Shown here one piece after another: positions 42,050 through 55,266 of a DNA stretch of 64,000 nt. Every line of letters begins with the position of its first letter. Within the stretch, counting starts at the first letter, position 1. The position numbers and the translations under genes were made by a program. Under the pieces are notes generated by a model. That model did not search any database and was not told the DNA's origin. It saw only the letters and a list, made by a program, of their open reading frames with translations. The DNA is taken from the NCBI RefSeq assembly GCF_003254395.2, contig NC_037644.1, positions 7,718,086 to 7,782,085 on the forward strand. The letters run 5' to 3'. This stretch comes from Apis mellifera (taxonomy: Eukaryota > Arthropoda > Insecta > Hymenoptera > Apidae).

Positions 42050-42620
42050 TATTTTATACGTTCAGAGGATCGATTCGCGGCCACTTCTCTCCTGAAAAAA
42101 ATGTATTCACGACCCATTGGCACAGAGTCCTTTTCCATATCATAACAAACGGTGTATAAAAGTGATCAATGCCATCTCGATACAGCAATAACGATTGAAA
42201 GTGGAGATAAGAAAAAAAAAAAAAAAAAAAAAAAAAAAGAAAAAGAAAAAACTCGCAGCTCTGGCTAATCGAGCTCTGATCCGGTCACTGTCCCGGTTAA
42301 GATTCAATCGAGGGGTGGCGCAGAGTAATCAACGAACTCCACCTCCCAACGGAGCCGAAACGAACGATTTGCAAGTTGAACACGATTTAACTTTCAAATG
42401 GTTACAGCAAGATCGGCCTCGTTTATTCTTTCCCCTCCACTCTCCCTCCCTCCCACCCCCACCCGTAAGAAAACTAATCTTCCTTTAACTCGAGAATACA
42501 AATGCTAAATTTATCATTATTTGAAAAGCTTTCGTGAATTAATCGGTTTGGAATGGTAATGGAAAAGTGAAAGTAATGATAGGGACGTGGATTGATCGTA
42601 TATTGAGTTGGGGGGAGGGG
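42050..42620. other. GC-richer island interrupted by a long A run
   Basis: The island has an A-rich run at about 42210-42250, then CpG-containing sequence, a pyrimidine-rich stretch at 42420-42465 and a G-rich stretch near 42608. The 97-codon + strand frame starts inside the A run and has a poly-lysine artefact, so it is not accepted as a gene. Confidence 0.25.
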
Positions 42621-43911
42621 GAGGAAAAATTCACTTGACCCAATAATTCTGATTTTAATAACTTGGTAATTAATAGGTCAATCGGTTAATAATAGTTTGT
42701 GGGCATGCAAGTGTTATATCTTTGAGGAATTGAAATCAAACCTCAATGTTTCAGCATTATTTAGAAGTTAATTATTTAGAATGCAATTTTGCTTGATAAT
42801 TTTTTTTTTCTTTTTTGCAAAAAAGGATTACAGAGGATTAAAAATAAAATTTCTTTTATAGAAAATTTTTAGTGCAAAATTATATATTCCTTAATTATAT
42901 ATGGTCACAAAGCTTTGTGAAAAAGAAATTAAATAATGCCAAATAAAGCAAAATATTTCTAGTGTAAAAAAAAATGTTGAATCTTTGACGTTATATTATT
43001 CTGTTATGAGAAAAATTTCTAATTTTCATTTTTAAAATTGTAAATTTTAATATTAACACATGAGAAAATGTCATTCATTATTCCTTATATACACACATAA
43101 ATTTGGATAAAATCAAAATTATTGAACTAGATGAATTTGTAATATATATATATATATAATTGATTTTATGAATATTTCTTGCAATCTTTTGTTAATTTAA
43201 AGAAAAAATAAAAAATATTATTGATTATTGATTATAATTCGTTAATGTAAATATTTTTTACAATTGATATTATTCAAATGATAAATAGATTTCTAGCTTA
43301 GAGAAAAATTTTCTTTGAAAATGAACAAAAGTTACAATGATTCGAAATAATTCGTGTTAATTAATTATAAAGAAATTAAATTTTATCAATATAATAATTC
43401 TATGATATCAACACTAACATTATCAAACTATTAAAAAGATAAAATTAAATATTGCAATCGAAAAACGCAAAAATCCATAATGTTTCTATCGTTCTATCGC
43501 GAGATGTCAGTAAAGTTGAAAGGAAAAATAAAGCACGTAAATCATAATTACGTGAAAAAAAAAAATTTTCCATTTCTATTTTCCTAACTGTCGTCCATAG
43601 GATTCCATATGGATAGTTCAAGGATTTCCAAAAGTTGGAAAACAACGTCATTATCCACTCCATCCTGTCAATTGTCATTCGCACAACTATCGCCATTCCT
43701 GCCCTGCGTAGGATAGCTTGCGCGATACGGAACGAGCGAATACACATGCATAATACATAACGAGCCTCGTATAACGATGGCAGTTAGATTCAGACCGCAT
43801 AATAAAAATCGCATTATGCAAGACCCGGTCGGTTTATATCCTAAAAATATCGTATAGTTATATCAAAACTCTGTACAAGTAGCGCATTATATGCACTTGC
43901 CTCTGAGTATT

Positions 43912-45190
43912 TTCTACATAATGATAACACAGGGTGCTCCAAAAATCTAAAAACTTTTTTATTCTCAATTACGATGATCGATTAATTTTTCAGAAAAAAG
44001 ACAAGAAATGAAGTGATTAAATTGATTTATATTATATTTATAAAGTAAAACTCGAATCTTTTTCAAGATATGAAAAATATTTGTTGAGAGAAAATTGTTT
44101 CTATTTATAAATCACTATTTTTTTAAGTTTATAGAAAATATTTGGTGAAATTATTATTTAACGAAGTAATTTATTCATTCTTGTGACAGAAAATATTTAA
44201 AAGAGTTAACAATAAAGATTTAATTGTATTATGGTATACAAAAATTGTTCCAAAAATATTAAATTATGAAAAATTAGAAATAAATGATATTATTATATAA
44301 GTATTATATCATATAAATTGGAGAAATAATAAAATAAATTCAATTAGGAATAAATAACTTTTTTTTATTTTTTCTAACAAATTATCCAAGCTTATGCTTC
44401 AATTAATTTGATAATCAACGTTCTAACAAAATCTATTTTTAACAAAAAACAATATAATTGATAATACTTGTAATTTAATTAATAGTGTTTTTAAAAAAGT
44501 ATTTATATTTCAATATTTACATATTGAACATGAATTTTACATATTCTACATTTTCTACATAATGATAACACAGGGTGCTCCAAAAATCTAAAAACTTTTT
44601 TATTCGAAATGTGTAGCATCATTCTCAGTTACGATAATCGATTAATTTTTCAGAAAAAAAAGACACGAAATGAACTAATTAAATCGATTCATATATTTAT
44701 AAGATAAAACTCGAATCTTTTTCAAGATATGAAAGATATTTGTCGAAAGAAAATTGTTTCTATTTATAAATCACTATTTTTTTAAATTTATAGGAAATAT
44801 TTGCTGAAATTATTATTTGACGAAATAATTTATTCATTCTTGTGAAAATATTTAAAAGAGTTAACAATAAAGATTTAATTGTATTATGGTGTACAAAAAT
44901 TGTTCCAAAAATATTAAATTATGAAAAATTAGAAATAAATGATTTTATTATATAAGTATTATATCATATAAATTAGAGAAATAAATTCAATTAGGAATAA
45001 ATAACTTTTTTTATTTTTTCTAATAAATTATCCAAACTTATGATTCAGTTAATTTGATAATTAATGTTCTAACAAAATCTATTTTTGACAAAAAACAATA
45101 TAATTAATAATACTTGTAATTTATAATAACTGTTTTTAAAAAAGTATTTATATTTCAATATTTCTACGTTTAAATATATCTTCTCTTCAT
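43912..45190. repeat. Tandem duplication, unit about 640 bp
   Basis: Two copies begin with TTTCTACATAATGATAACAC followed by AGGGTGCTCCAAAAATCTAA at about 43912 and 44551. They stay alignable for almost their full length, including the GATCGATTAATTTTTCAG-like and TTCTAACAAAATCTATTTTT words. Small indels separate them. The second copy has an extra segment (GAAATGTGTAGCATCA) near its start. AGGGTGCTCC resembles a mariner-type terminus, but no transposase was seen. Confidence 0.9.
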
Positions 45191-46479
45191 CATTGGAATA
45201 TAATACTAAAAAGCTATTATATATAAAACTAATATATACATATATTTAATTACTTCTCTAAAACACTCTGTCCAAAAATAATTTTCTTATTATAAAAAAA
45301 TCACTTGTAAAAAACCCTAAAAAGTAAATTAAAGTTATTGAAAAACAATTGTCGTACATGCCAAAAATTTTTAGAACTTGTAGGTTTTAAAAAAAAAAAT
45401 TTGAAAAAAAATGGCGCGTGAAGGAGATTGTTTAAAAAAAAAAAAAAGAAAAAACGAAGGAGAAGGAACTTATGGCAGGGAACATAAGCGAAGCGTGAAG
45501 AACGAAGATCAGAAAAAAGAGGAAAAGGGTGGAAAGAAAGTTTTCATGCAATTGATAGGACCGCATCCGAACTTTAAACAAGTTCGAAACTTGAACGTTC
45601 GCCATGGCACCTGTTCGGACGTCATTCGTTGTATTAAATGGTGAGACGAAGGTGTTGCGAAGTTTTACAATTTTTTAGCACGAACTTTCATGCTTCGGTC
45701 AGATCTTCTCTCTCTCTTTTATTTTTCATGCTCCTGTTCCTTCTCCTCGATAAAAACTATTTGTTTTGCACGAGATTGTAAGGCACAATTCATATTTGCT
45801 TCATTTAATCTTCCGTCATGATAAAATATCTTAGCAAAGGAGTTCGATCAATTATTGGAATTAAATTTTAGAGCTATAAATTTTTTTGAGAAAATTAATA
45901 GTACAATTGAAGAATAAAAAATATGAGCAATGTATATATAAATTTATATCAATTCATTGTATTTCTAGTAGAATATAATCAGAAACAGAGAAAGAATATA
46001 AAAGAAAATAATCAAAAACATAACCAGAAAAAGAAAAATTTGTGGTTTATTTATTAAATTATTGAAGCAATTGATTTGCTTTAGACAAAGTCAGAGCAAG
46101 AAGACATTGGACATAAAAGATGCATTGGATATAAAAATTGTGGTAAGGTTTTAAAAAAAGAAATTAATATTTAAAATGTTAATCTAATAACAAAAGATAG
46201 TCATCTTTTGAAACATGAATTTTATATATAATAATAATAATGAATATATTTTCCACTGTAAACATATACATTTCTTTAATTTTTATCTACATGAATCTTA
46301 CTTATAATTTGAATTTAATTGAATATATATATTATTAAATAAAAAAGAAATTACGTTCAATTTCCATTTATTTATCCAATTATTTGTAACTTATTAAATG
46401 AATATCAATCTCTGAAATTGATTTTTTAAAAAGTATCCTATCCCACTTAAAAGAAATACAATCTGCTCTTCTCTGTATT

Positions 46480-47080
46480 CATAAAGATTCATCATGTGCA
46501 ACTTGTCACCAAATCTAAATACTATCCATCCATGCTTCTCAAGCTTAATGATCCTAATGATGGTTCCCCAAGTTCGTGATCCGACTGCATTAAGCCTTCC
46601 TTACACCATATACTGTCTCGAGCTTAATTGTCCCTTTGATATTAATCATACCACTGTGATTTATTCGACTTATTTCCAAATACCGTATTCCATTACTCTG
46701 TTTGCTCCACAGGTCTTGTCTAATCTACAATTTCTATCTACAGCTCTAACGTTTCCATTAATCATATTATAAATTGCATTATTAATTATGATATTCAGAA
46801 ATCTAAATAAACCTAATCTATCTCTTTCGTTCAATCCGCTTTATCCAGAGAGTAGCCTTCTTGTCTTATCAAATTAGTACCTGTTCCACGATGAAATTCT
46901 ATGAACCGTTGGCAAGTGTCAATCAACTAGCTTTGGGAAGCTGTATGGATCTTGCCTTGATCTATGCTCTATTGTGCAGCTATGACAAAACACAAACTCG
47001 AATCTGTGCGCATTGTAGCTTCTTAGTGAAAGCTTCCATGTCAAACGATCATCTTCTCTTGTAATATCATTGCGATTGGT
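46480..47080. other. Moderately GC-richer stretch of unknown nature
   Basis: Composition is less AT-rich than the flanks, and two + strand frames (46494-46772, 92 codons; 46861-47064, 67 codons) contain ordinary-looking residues. They lack a recognised domain, and I did not find convincing splice sites joining them. A degraded transposon or a long noncoding RNA is possible. Confidence 0.2.
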
Positions 47081-48820
47081 CACCTTGTGAAGTGAAAGAC
47101 AATATATATCAGTATAACCGTAAAAGGATTAAGTGAATCCGTTAAAGGTATTATAATTAGTACATTTAATGAAATAATAAAATTCTATGAGATACTTTTG
47201 TTTGCCTGTTTTCATGTCTTTCAATCCTTTTCAATACGTTATATATTTGTTAACGCTGATCCAAATATTTTATTGTGTCTATAATTTTTATTTTTTGAAA
47301 ACACTCGAATCACTGTGCATTGTATGAATAAATAAAATTATGCATATTTGAGCGTGGTCTGTGGATGTGTTTGTGGCTAGTTCACACATCTATCATTCTG
47401 CGGTTCATTAAAAATTGAACTTGGGATATTTGATCCTGTTATTTGATTCATAAATTGAAAAATATTGATGAATATAGACTATTGTCCGTAAACATTTGTT
47501 TTATGAAATATGTATGAAATACAATTTCATTCATATCTATACAATTATAAGAAGTATAAGATTTTTATGTTTTTTGTATTTGAATTTGTATTGATTTATG
47601 ATTTATCTATATTTGTAGCACTCTTACAAACAATCTTTTTGCATTGTTGAATATTATTAAAGAATAAGGGCAAAAATATCAAGGCTTTCGATTTTATTGA
47701 ACCAGTATCACTCTCAATTGAAAGGATGTCGTCTGGCACAGAGACCATCCCTACAAGAAGTGGAGAAACTCTCCAACAGTGGCAGTTATCAATTTATACG
47801 AGTTCGTGGAAGGAACTTTCAAGATTTACACTCTTGTACTTTCCAATCCGTTACATCAAATAAAATTAAGTAGTTGAAAACTTCCTTCTCTTCACCTGAA
47901 CGCATCAGATGTTCCCCTATGAATTCTCTATTCTTATTGATGCAGCAAAAAAAATTTTTACATTTTGAATTCCATATTCTCTATGCCAGGCCAATCTTTG
48001 GCTAGATTTCTTTCTTCGTATCAATTGTGTGATTTTCAAAAATTTGATCAAATTTTAGATTCTTTAAATCTTCTTTTAAATCAGATTGTTTCTAATAATT
48101 GTGGATTGATTTAGAATCTATTTTGATGAAATTTTTATATTAATTTTTGTGTTCCTAAGAATTATCATATATTTGTCAAAGGAATTAGATATTTAAAGTT
48201 ATCTCAAAAATTTTCAATTAAACCTTCTACAATTGTTAAGAAAACAAATTTATAAATTAATGTTAACCATTAATAGATTGATAAATTTATGCTTAAAATT
48301 AGCAATTGATTAAAGATGAAAGTCATCGTTAATCTTCATAAGAAAATAAATGTGTTAATTAATTTTCCTAATTAAGTGTGTTGATCAAACATCAATGACT
48401 GACATAAAATTTCCCATTCACGTATTATATCACGAATGAGACAAAAATTGACACGCAATTACTTATTACACATTTATACAATCATGATTAATTTTAATTA
48501 ACAATAACTGAAACGTGTAATGTACGACAAAATGTAAATCAATCCCTGGGATGAAATCAATTAATATTAAATCACGATTAATTTTAATATAAAGTAATGT
48601 TATAGATAATATCGAAATAATCTCCGCAATAAATGTGTTAATAAATATATAAAATGTGTCTCTTAATGCGTTACAATTTTGACATTTTGATTTCTTCGCA
48701 GCAAAAAAACAAAAAAAAACTTTTTCAGATGAAAAAATTGAATAACATTAAAGTAAACTAAAAGAAATTGTTAATTCGTTTGTAAAAGAAATGAACAAGT
48801 GACAATTACCTCAAAATAAA

Positions 48821-49125
48821 TTTTAAAACTATTAGAATTATTTATCAATACTTATTTAATAATTTTTAACCATTAATAAACACCATAATGTAACATTTCT
48901 TTTCAAACTTTCACTCGAAAAATATTTCATTGCCATTGTAACATTGTAATATAATATTTTAAAACTATTAGAACTATTATAATTTTAAAACTATTAGAAT
49001 TATTTATCAATACTTATTTAATAATTTTTAACCATTAATAAACACCATAATGTAACATTTCTTTTCAAACTTTCACTCGAAAAATATTTCACTGCCATTG
49101 TAACATTGTAATATAATATTTTAGA
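48821..49125. repeat. Tandem duplication, unit 162 bp
   Basis: TTTTAAAACTATTAGAATTA begins at 48821 and again at 48983. The following bases, through GCCATTGTAACATTGTAATA, are nearly identical in both copies. The duplication appears recent. Confidence 0.93.
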
Positions 49126-49544
49126 AAATTAAAATGTCAGAATCAAAATAGGACACCTTGTATAAAACGTATAACCTCCTCGATTGCTCGGCAAAAAAAG
49201 GAGATGCAGCTCGCTCACACGTGAGAAAGCAATTTCAAACGTGCTTCAATTTACAACCAACGTTCCCAACGTTTCTCCATTGACAAAATACGGAAGCAAA
49301 CGGGTATCCCGTTAATGGCAAGAACACCACTGTAATCACTGCAATTATCCTACTTTCGAGGATAATTAATTCACACTTAACATGTCATTTGCAATCCTAC
49401 ATCCTCTCTGTATCGATCGCATTAATTAAACTGTATTTTAAAGCAAGAGGGGGGCTACCCCCCCCCCCTTTTGTAACAAGTATCGGGAAACAATCCGGAT
49501 AAAAGCGCTGTAATCGTTCCTCGCCCTCCATTTTCTTATCCAAG

Positions 49545-49796
49545 ATGGAGGAGGATGTGAAAAAGAAAACAAAAGTGCAGCCTGCTTATCCGTACACCGT
49601 TAAAACTTTGTCGAGAAACATCTCGCGGATTTGCTGGCTGCCAATCCCTGTTATCGCCACAAGTTCCCTGTTTGGCCTTGGTGTGGCGCTCGTGAATTGC
49701 TTTTCTCGAGCAAGTTTCAAAATGAAATTTCGACAATGGAGAAAAATTGTGGAGTATAAGGAAGATTCATATAAATCCTCGATATATATTCGTTAG
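49545..49796 (+). CDS. Possible small ORF (83 aa), weak candidate
   Basis: The frame starts MEEDVKKKTKVQPAYPY at an ATG in a good context (CCAAGATGG) and contains one hydrophobic stretch, ICWLPIPVIATSSLFGLGVA, that could be a membrane segment at about residues 29-48. It lies in a GC-richer island (49150-49760) inside the giant intron, on the same strand as the receptor. No family was recognised, and the opposite strand is also open over much of it (49536-49736). Chance or conserved noncoding DNA is more likely than a nested gene. Confidence 0.15.
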   Translation: MEEDVKKKTKVQPAYPYTVKTLSRNISRICWLPIPVIATSSLFGLGVALVNCFSRASFKMKFRQWRKIVEYKEDSYKSSIYIR

Positions 49797-51649
49797 AAGA
49801 TTAAAAATAATTAACGAACCAAAGTATAGATTTTTTAAAATTAAATTTAAAAACGATTTGAAGATTTTTGAAAAAGTTCGAAGGTTTAGTTTATGTTATG
49901 TGATTTTGAAAAAAATTTTTAAAAATGTTGTGATCAGGATTTTGTAGATTTTAGTCAGAAACAAGCAGCAAAAATCTTTAGATTTATTAGAAAAAAAATT
50001 TAAGAAATTTTTCGATAAAATGAAATTTGACATAAAATATATCTTTCATAAAAATCTTTGTTATTTTCTTCATGATTTCGATCGATCAATTGGATCATTC
50101 AATTTTTATACATCGTACAATAAACTAATTTTTTAATAATTTAAAAAAAATTCAAATTACTTGGTTCAATTTTAAAAAAGTTTAAAGTATAGATTTATAT
50201 TAGATTTGTTCGTTACTATACAACGATGAATGTTCATTCGTGATATTTATTTCAAAAGTTTTATAGGAAAAAATGATATTTCGAATATTTAAAGATTCAC
50301 AAACAAACATTTATAGATTCGCATCTAATCAATACCTTTTATTTCGCAAGAATTGAAATAGGACGATGCACGATGTATTGGTAATCTTGCACAATTTATA
50401 TTAAAGTCACGTAGAGAAGTTGGAAAGTACTTAAATAACTCGAAAACTTACAAGTATTTCCCATTATATAAAAGTAATTTTAAAAGAGAAAGAAGCCTGC
50501 TACATGTTCTAAAAATTTCATTAAAATCAACGATATTAGATCCCTCTCTTTTTTTATTTGTCCTTCGAACTTCTTTCAATCACTTTGTAATTACATACTA
50601 AATGAAATTTTCAATGGCTAGCTGGCATGCTTGTAATAGTGTTTCATAATTTTTTTTTCTTTTTCGTAGCATGCGATTCAGTGATACAGTTATAATCTCT
50701 TCTTACAAACTGAAAAATTAATTCGAAGATATTTTTTTAAACGAATAATAATACGTAAGAAATATTTATATGCATATTTATTTTAATAATAATAGTTGGT
50801 AGAATATAATAGACATTTAAAAGTTATTTTTTTAAAAAGAAAGCAGCGGCATATACGTTCGAAACTTAACAGTCCTTTCTTTGAATGAACTGGCTTCACG
50901 TTCTATATTTCTTTGAAACAGAAGAAACCTTTTTAAATCTTGAGAACTCTTAAAAAAAATTGAAATATTCCTATAGGGAAGAAACTGACGTTATATTATA
51001 AATTATGAAAACCGATTCTTTAAATATATCAGTTACCAAAAATAATTTTATTCGTTCATTCAAAATTATTGTAAAATTACACATTATTTATCAATGATTG
51101 TTTTAACAAAATAGTATTAAAATAAATGAAAGAGATATGTATATTTACATGTATCATGTTACCAATATAAAATATAATACTATATTTAAACTAAAAATAT
51201 GGAAATAAAATTAAAAATTAAGATCAATTAAATTTCAATAAAATCATTTTATTATTAAATCAATTTTTTAAATTCAATTCAAATTAATATTTATCAAATT
51301 AATATCCATTTCATTTACTGATTAAATACAGAAATACGATCAAAAATTAAGGCCACTAAAATTAAACGAAATAATATCGTTATTAAATTTATTTATAAAA
51401 ACAAAATCCATCAAAAGTAATCAAAAATTAAAATTAAACAAATTAATTTTATTACTAAATTTAATTAATTGTACGAATCAAATCCATTTCTTAAATTCCA
51501 AATTAATATCCATTTAACTTCTTTACGAAATATAAAACCAAAATCAAAAATTAAGAAAATCGTCTGTCAAAATTATCTAATCGATTTATAAAAATTTATA
51601 AAAAAAAAAAAAGACACGAAGTATCATTCGAAAAATCGATTTAATTCGC

Positions 51650-51998
51650 AAATTTATCATCAACGTGATTCGAGCAGGAAAAAAAAAAACATCGAATTTA
51701 TGACAAAGAAATCGACGCATGAATGCAGAATCGAGGCCCGCTTGTTATGCATAAATCGTCTGGTTGGTGGTGGGCGTAACCCGTGATAAAGCGATCGATG
51801 GATCTGGACACTCGATTCAGCATTTTCGATCGCACAATGCTTTTTACCCTCCTTGCCCAGGGAATTTTCCACGTCACGGGGAAGAGGCGGGGTGTCCTAC
51901 AAATTTCCAAGTCGCTTCATCATCGTTGCCCATCAGTCATCAAGAAAGAAACTCTTCAGTGGCGAAGCTTTGCAAAAAGTGTGGAAGAGGTAATGAGT

Positions 51999-52055
<57 letters not shown>

Positions 52056-52160
52056 AGATAGGAAATAGACGGGGGTGTAGACCTTAGGGAGAGAGGAGAT
52101 AAAGAAGCCAGGAAGAACAGAGTGATTGTATTGATGAATAATTAAGTATTATGTAAGTAA
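51650..52160. other. GC-richer island ending in an (AG)n microsatellite
   Basis: Four overlapping open frames of 70-92 codons on both strands fill 51660-52061 and none shows a domain. The (AG)n tract at 52002-52047 gives one of them an Arg-Glu tail. The island may be conserved noncoding DNA. Confidence 0.25.
52002..52047. repeat. (AG)n microsatellite
   Basis: About 23 uninterrupted AG units. Confidence 0.95.
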
Positions 52161-52689
52161 TACGTTGGATAGAGAGGTTTTTTGTTTTTCAACGATAAAT
52201 CGTTGGTGTTCCCGTTCTTCTTTTGTTCGATGAACGATTAAAAGAAAATGATGTATATATTAAATAGTTGTTTAATAATGATATTTATTTATTTTTTTAT
52301 TAAAATATTTTAAAACGAAATCACAATATTGGAATTTACATTTTAATAATTTTGGTAAACAAATGATCGATATTACTACAAGAATAATATCGAGTTTAAT
52401 TTTGAAATCATGCACGAAAGTGTCTTTTATAATTAAAAAATTTTTTTTAATCTTAAACCATTCTTAAAAATTTCGAATTCAAACGAATTCAAATTATCGA
52501 ACAAATTCAAGAAAATTACTATATTACAAAAGATCTTTAATTCGTTCTCTAATTCAATTATTTATTGTGAACATTATTGATAAAATCGAATTTTATATCA
52601 TGAAAGAAAAATTTCAAAGTCCTTGTCACACTTCAAAAGTATATATAATTTTCTGCGTTTTTCCATCATCGAGCAAACAATTTTTAATT

Positions 52690-53060
52690 TTTTCTCTCTC
52701 TCTCTCTAATAAATCCGCGACGATATATTAACCCTTTCAATACATTCGAAGGGCGGGAAGATGCAGTAGGTGTGACACATTAATCAGTAGCAGCATCGAC
52801 CGAGAGACTTGCCTCCACCGAAGGCGGAGGCCAACCAAGAAACCGACCCCTTTTCTTCGTTGAATTTCAAGGGGATGGCCGGCTCCCTCGTGCATTAAGC
52901 CACACCGTTATTGCTTTTTCCAAGAAAGGCAGAGGCATTGTGCCGCTATTAAAGCCAAGATCGACCGCCCTATGTTCTTGTCGAGTACTTCTCTTAAGTA
53001 TTAAAACAGCTGACCTATTCCTCTGAATTATTATTTCGTCTTAATGATACTGGAGCCGAA
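52690..53060. other. GC-richer island with a small inverted repeat
   Basis: The island contains GCCTCCACCGAAGGCGGAGG at about 52811-52832, where GCCTCC can pair with GGAGGC across a nine-base loop. No open frame of note was found. It may be a regulatory element, but its function is unknown. Confidence 0.25.
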
Positions 53061-53343
53061 ATGAATAAAGGTGACGTGAAGATTAGTGAAGGTAAAAATG
53101 AAATATCTCTCCAGGTTTTTTTGTGAGTGGTCCAAGCTAAAAATATTTATCGAGGTGATAAAATTAAAGGGGATTGATCAGTTTTTGAGAGAAACTATTT
53201 TTGTTTCTGTTCGTAATAAAATGTAAATTGAAAATAAGTAACTTGATTTATTTCATTTAACATAGAGCATTATGATTTTTCACGAATAGATCGTAAAAAC
53301 TGAGAATGAAAAATGTACCAATTATCATTCTATTAAAATTATT

Positions 53344-53685
53344 CATTTATACATTTCATCGTCGAGCTTTCGATTTTTTAATAATTCAAAAAATATTAGA
53401 TATTAAAAATTTTAGTATCAAATGACAAAATACAATTTACAAAATAATTACAGAGCAGACAAATTCTATATGAAAAAGTAGGAATGATATTTTTTTCGTA
53501 TAATTATACATATAATTATACATTTATACATTTCATCATCGAGCTTTCGATTTTTTAATAATTCAAAAAATATTAGATATTAAAAATTTTAATATCAAAT
53601 GACAAAATACAATTTACAAAATAATTACAGAGCAGACAAATTCTATATGAAAAAGTAGGAATGATATTTTTTTCGTATAATTTTA
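53344..53685. repeat. Tandem duplication, unit about 177 bp
   Basis: CATTTATACATTTCATCRTC begins at 53344 and 53521. The copies match almost perfectly through AAAAAGTAGGAATGATATTT. Confidence 0.93.
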
Positions 53686-54009
53686 ATTCTTCCCTTTTTT
53701 TCAATTTTTTATACGTACAGTACGTACGTTTTATAGAATCATTATCATGGTTCAATTCGCAAGATAAACAATAAACAGAATCTCGAGAATGCAAAATCTA
53801 ATTAGAAAAAGTTTTAATTAATTTCATTTGTCCTCACGAAAATCTCACTTTTTTACAAGTTACTTCAATAATCCGCGTTCCATATAAATTTCAGGCAATA
53901 TTAATAATAAAAATTTCCTCTACGAGTCACACAAAATGACTATATACACAGTCGATTGGCCTTCTTTTCTTAAAAAAAAAGAAGTTATTTATCATTATAA
54001 TTTTTATTA

Positions 54010-54440
54010 CATGAATTTATCGCGTGTGGAGGGAAACATTGGAGGTTTATTAAATTCGCTTCCAGTCGGCTAATACAATTTCGAAAAGGAAGACAAAGAG
54101 GAAAGCAGAGAAGGGCGGTAGAAAGAAGGCGGGTGTTGGAAGATAAACGTAGAGAAGGCGAGTATTCGGCGCCGATAAATGGTTCCAAGGCAAGGAACTC
54201 AAAGGATGCTGGTTCGATTTAAATCGTAGTTTGTCCCTCAGTATCTGCTGCTAAGCCCAGCCATCCCTGAATGGATCTCCATTATGAATGGCCTCGTGAG
54301 ATTTACATTCTGTCGCTCCGCCGCAACCATCCTTAGTTATATGTTATGGCAATTTGCTTTATTCCAAAGATTTTCTCTCGTTTTCCCGATAAAGAGAAAG
54401 AAAGATCGAGGGAAATTCGAGTTTTACAATGCGAGAAGAA
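54010..54440. other. GC-richer island close to the M3 exon
   Basis: This block lies 0.7-1.1 kb upstream of the acceptor at 55119. Short open frames occur on both strands (67 and 75 codons) with no recognised domain. Conserved noncoding DNA is possible. Confidence 0.2.
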
Positions 54441-55119
54441 AGAAAGATCGGAGCATTCTCGTAAGCGAAATTAAAAATTTAAATTATTCACTTTTTTATC
54501 GAAAAATATAAAAGAAATTTCAAATCATAAAAGTTAAAAATATATAAATAATTCTTCATTTTTGATGCATTAAAAGATATTTATTTTTTTTATGCTAAAA
54601 TTATTAAAAGAATTTCTTCAAATATCAAAGGAAGATCATTGAAAATTCTATTTTTAAAAAAATGAAATGAATAAATGTATCGTTTGATTGAAACAAAATA
54701 CATTATGAAAATATCAATTATTTCTACAACGAAACGATATTGAATCAAAAAATCTTTCTCCATTAATTCTAAAGTGAATAAATATTGCAAAACTTCCCTG
54801 AAACACTGCATCGTTATTTATAAAATAGTTAAATATGAAATAGTGTTCATCAAGTCACCAGTCAAAAATTCCAATTACTTGGCTGCGCGCTTATTAAAAT
54901 TTTAATGAAAAGGTCGAAACGCTTGTTAACACGTACACATTTTCGTAATCAAAGCATTCGAAATAAAATAAGGATAATTAAATGAACGATAATTATTTTG
55001 AACATTTCTGACTTTGTTTTTTTAAGCAAAGAAATAATAATTTTATTTTTACAACATTATACGGTTAAAAAATACTTAAATTAAATCTTCTATTTCTTTT
55101 TCTGTTCATTTTTTTACAG

Positions 55120-55266
55120 TATATGCGTGACAGTGGTTGTACTTAATGTCCACTTCCGATCGCCACAAACTCACAAAATGGCACCTTGGGTGAAGAGGGT
55201 TTTCATCCATATTCTTCCTCGCTTGTTGGTCATGCGAAGGCCTCAATATAAATTCGAAACAAATAG
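55120..55266 (+). CDS. nAChRa3: nAChR alpha-type subunit, exon with rest of M3 and start of cytoplasmic loop
   Basis: The first base completes the serine codon split by the 43-kb intron (AG|T). The exon then reads ICVTVVVLNVHFRSPQTHKM, finishing M3 and starting the cytoplasmic M3-M4 loop. APWVKRVFIHILPRLLVMRR follows. HFRSPQTH and the APWV..VFI..LPRLL pattern are typical of insect alpha3- and alpha4-like subunits. The acceptor has a long T-rich tract ending TTTTTTACAG, and the donor is AATAG|GTGAAT. The exon leaves in phase 2, and the next exon completes an arginine codon. Confidence 0.95.

Larger units (their letters stand above)
28966..55119 (+). other. Last part of the 43-kb intron
   Basis: It ends in a pyrimidine tract and the acceptor TTTTTTACAG at 55119. 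It is mostly AT-rich. Tandem repeats lie at 33390-33925, 39873-40105, 43912-45190, 48821-49125 and 53344-53685. Islands richer in GC lie at about 30130-30510, 38490-38760, 40530-40960, 42050-42620, 43560-43880, 45400-45740, 46480-47080, 49150-49760, 51650-52160, 52690-53060 and 54010-54440. No receptor exon was recognised in between. Confidence 0.6.

Noticed and set aside
42195..42488. 97-codon + strand frame beginning with poly-lysine
   Set aside because: Its start lies within an A run and no homologous domain is visible downstream.
49147..49175. Word AGGACACCTTGTATA resembling a mariner terminus
   Set aside because: It is a single short match with no partner end, target duplication or transposase nearby; a similar lone word occurs near 30686.
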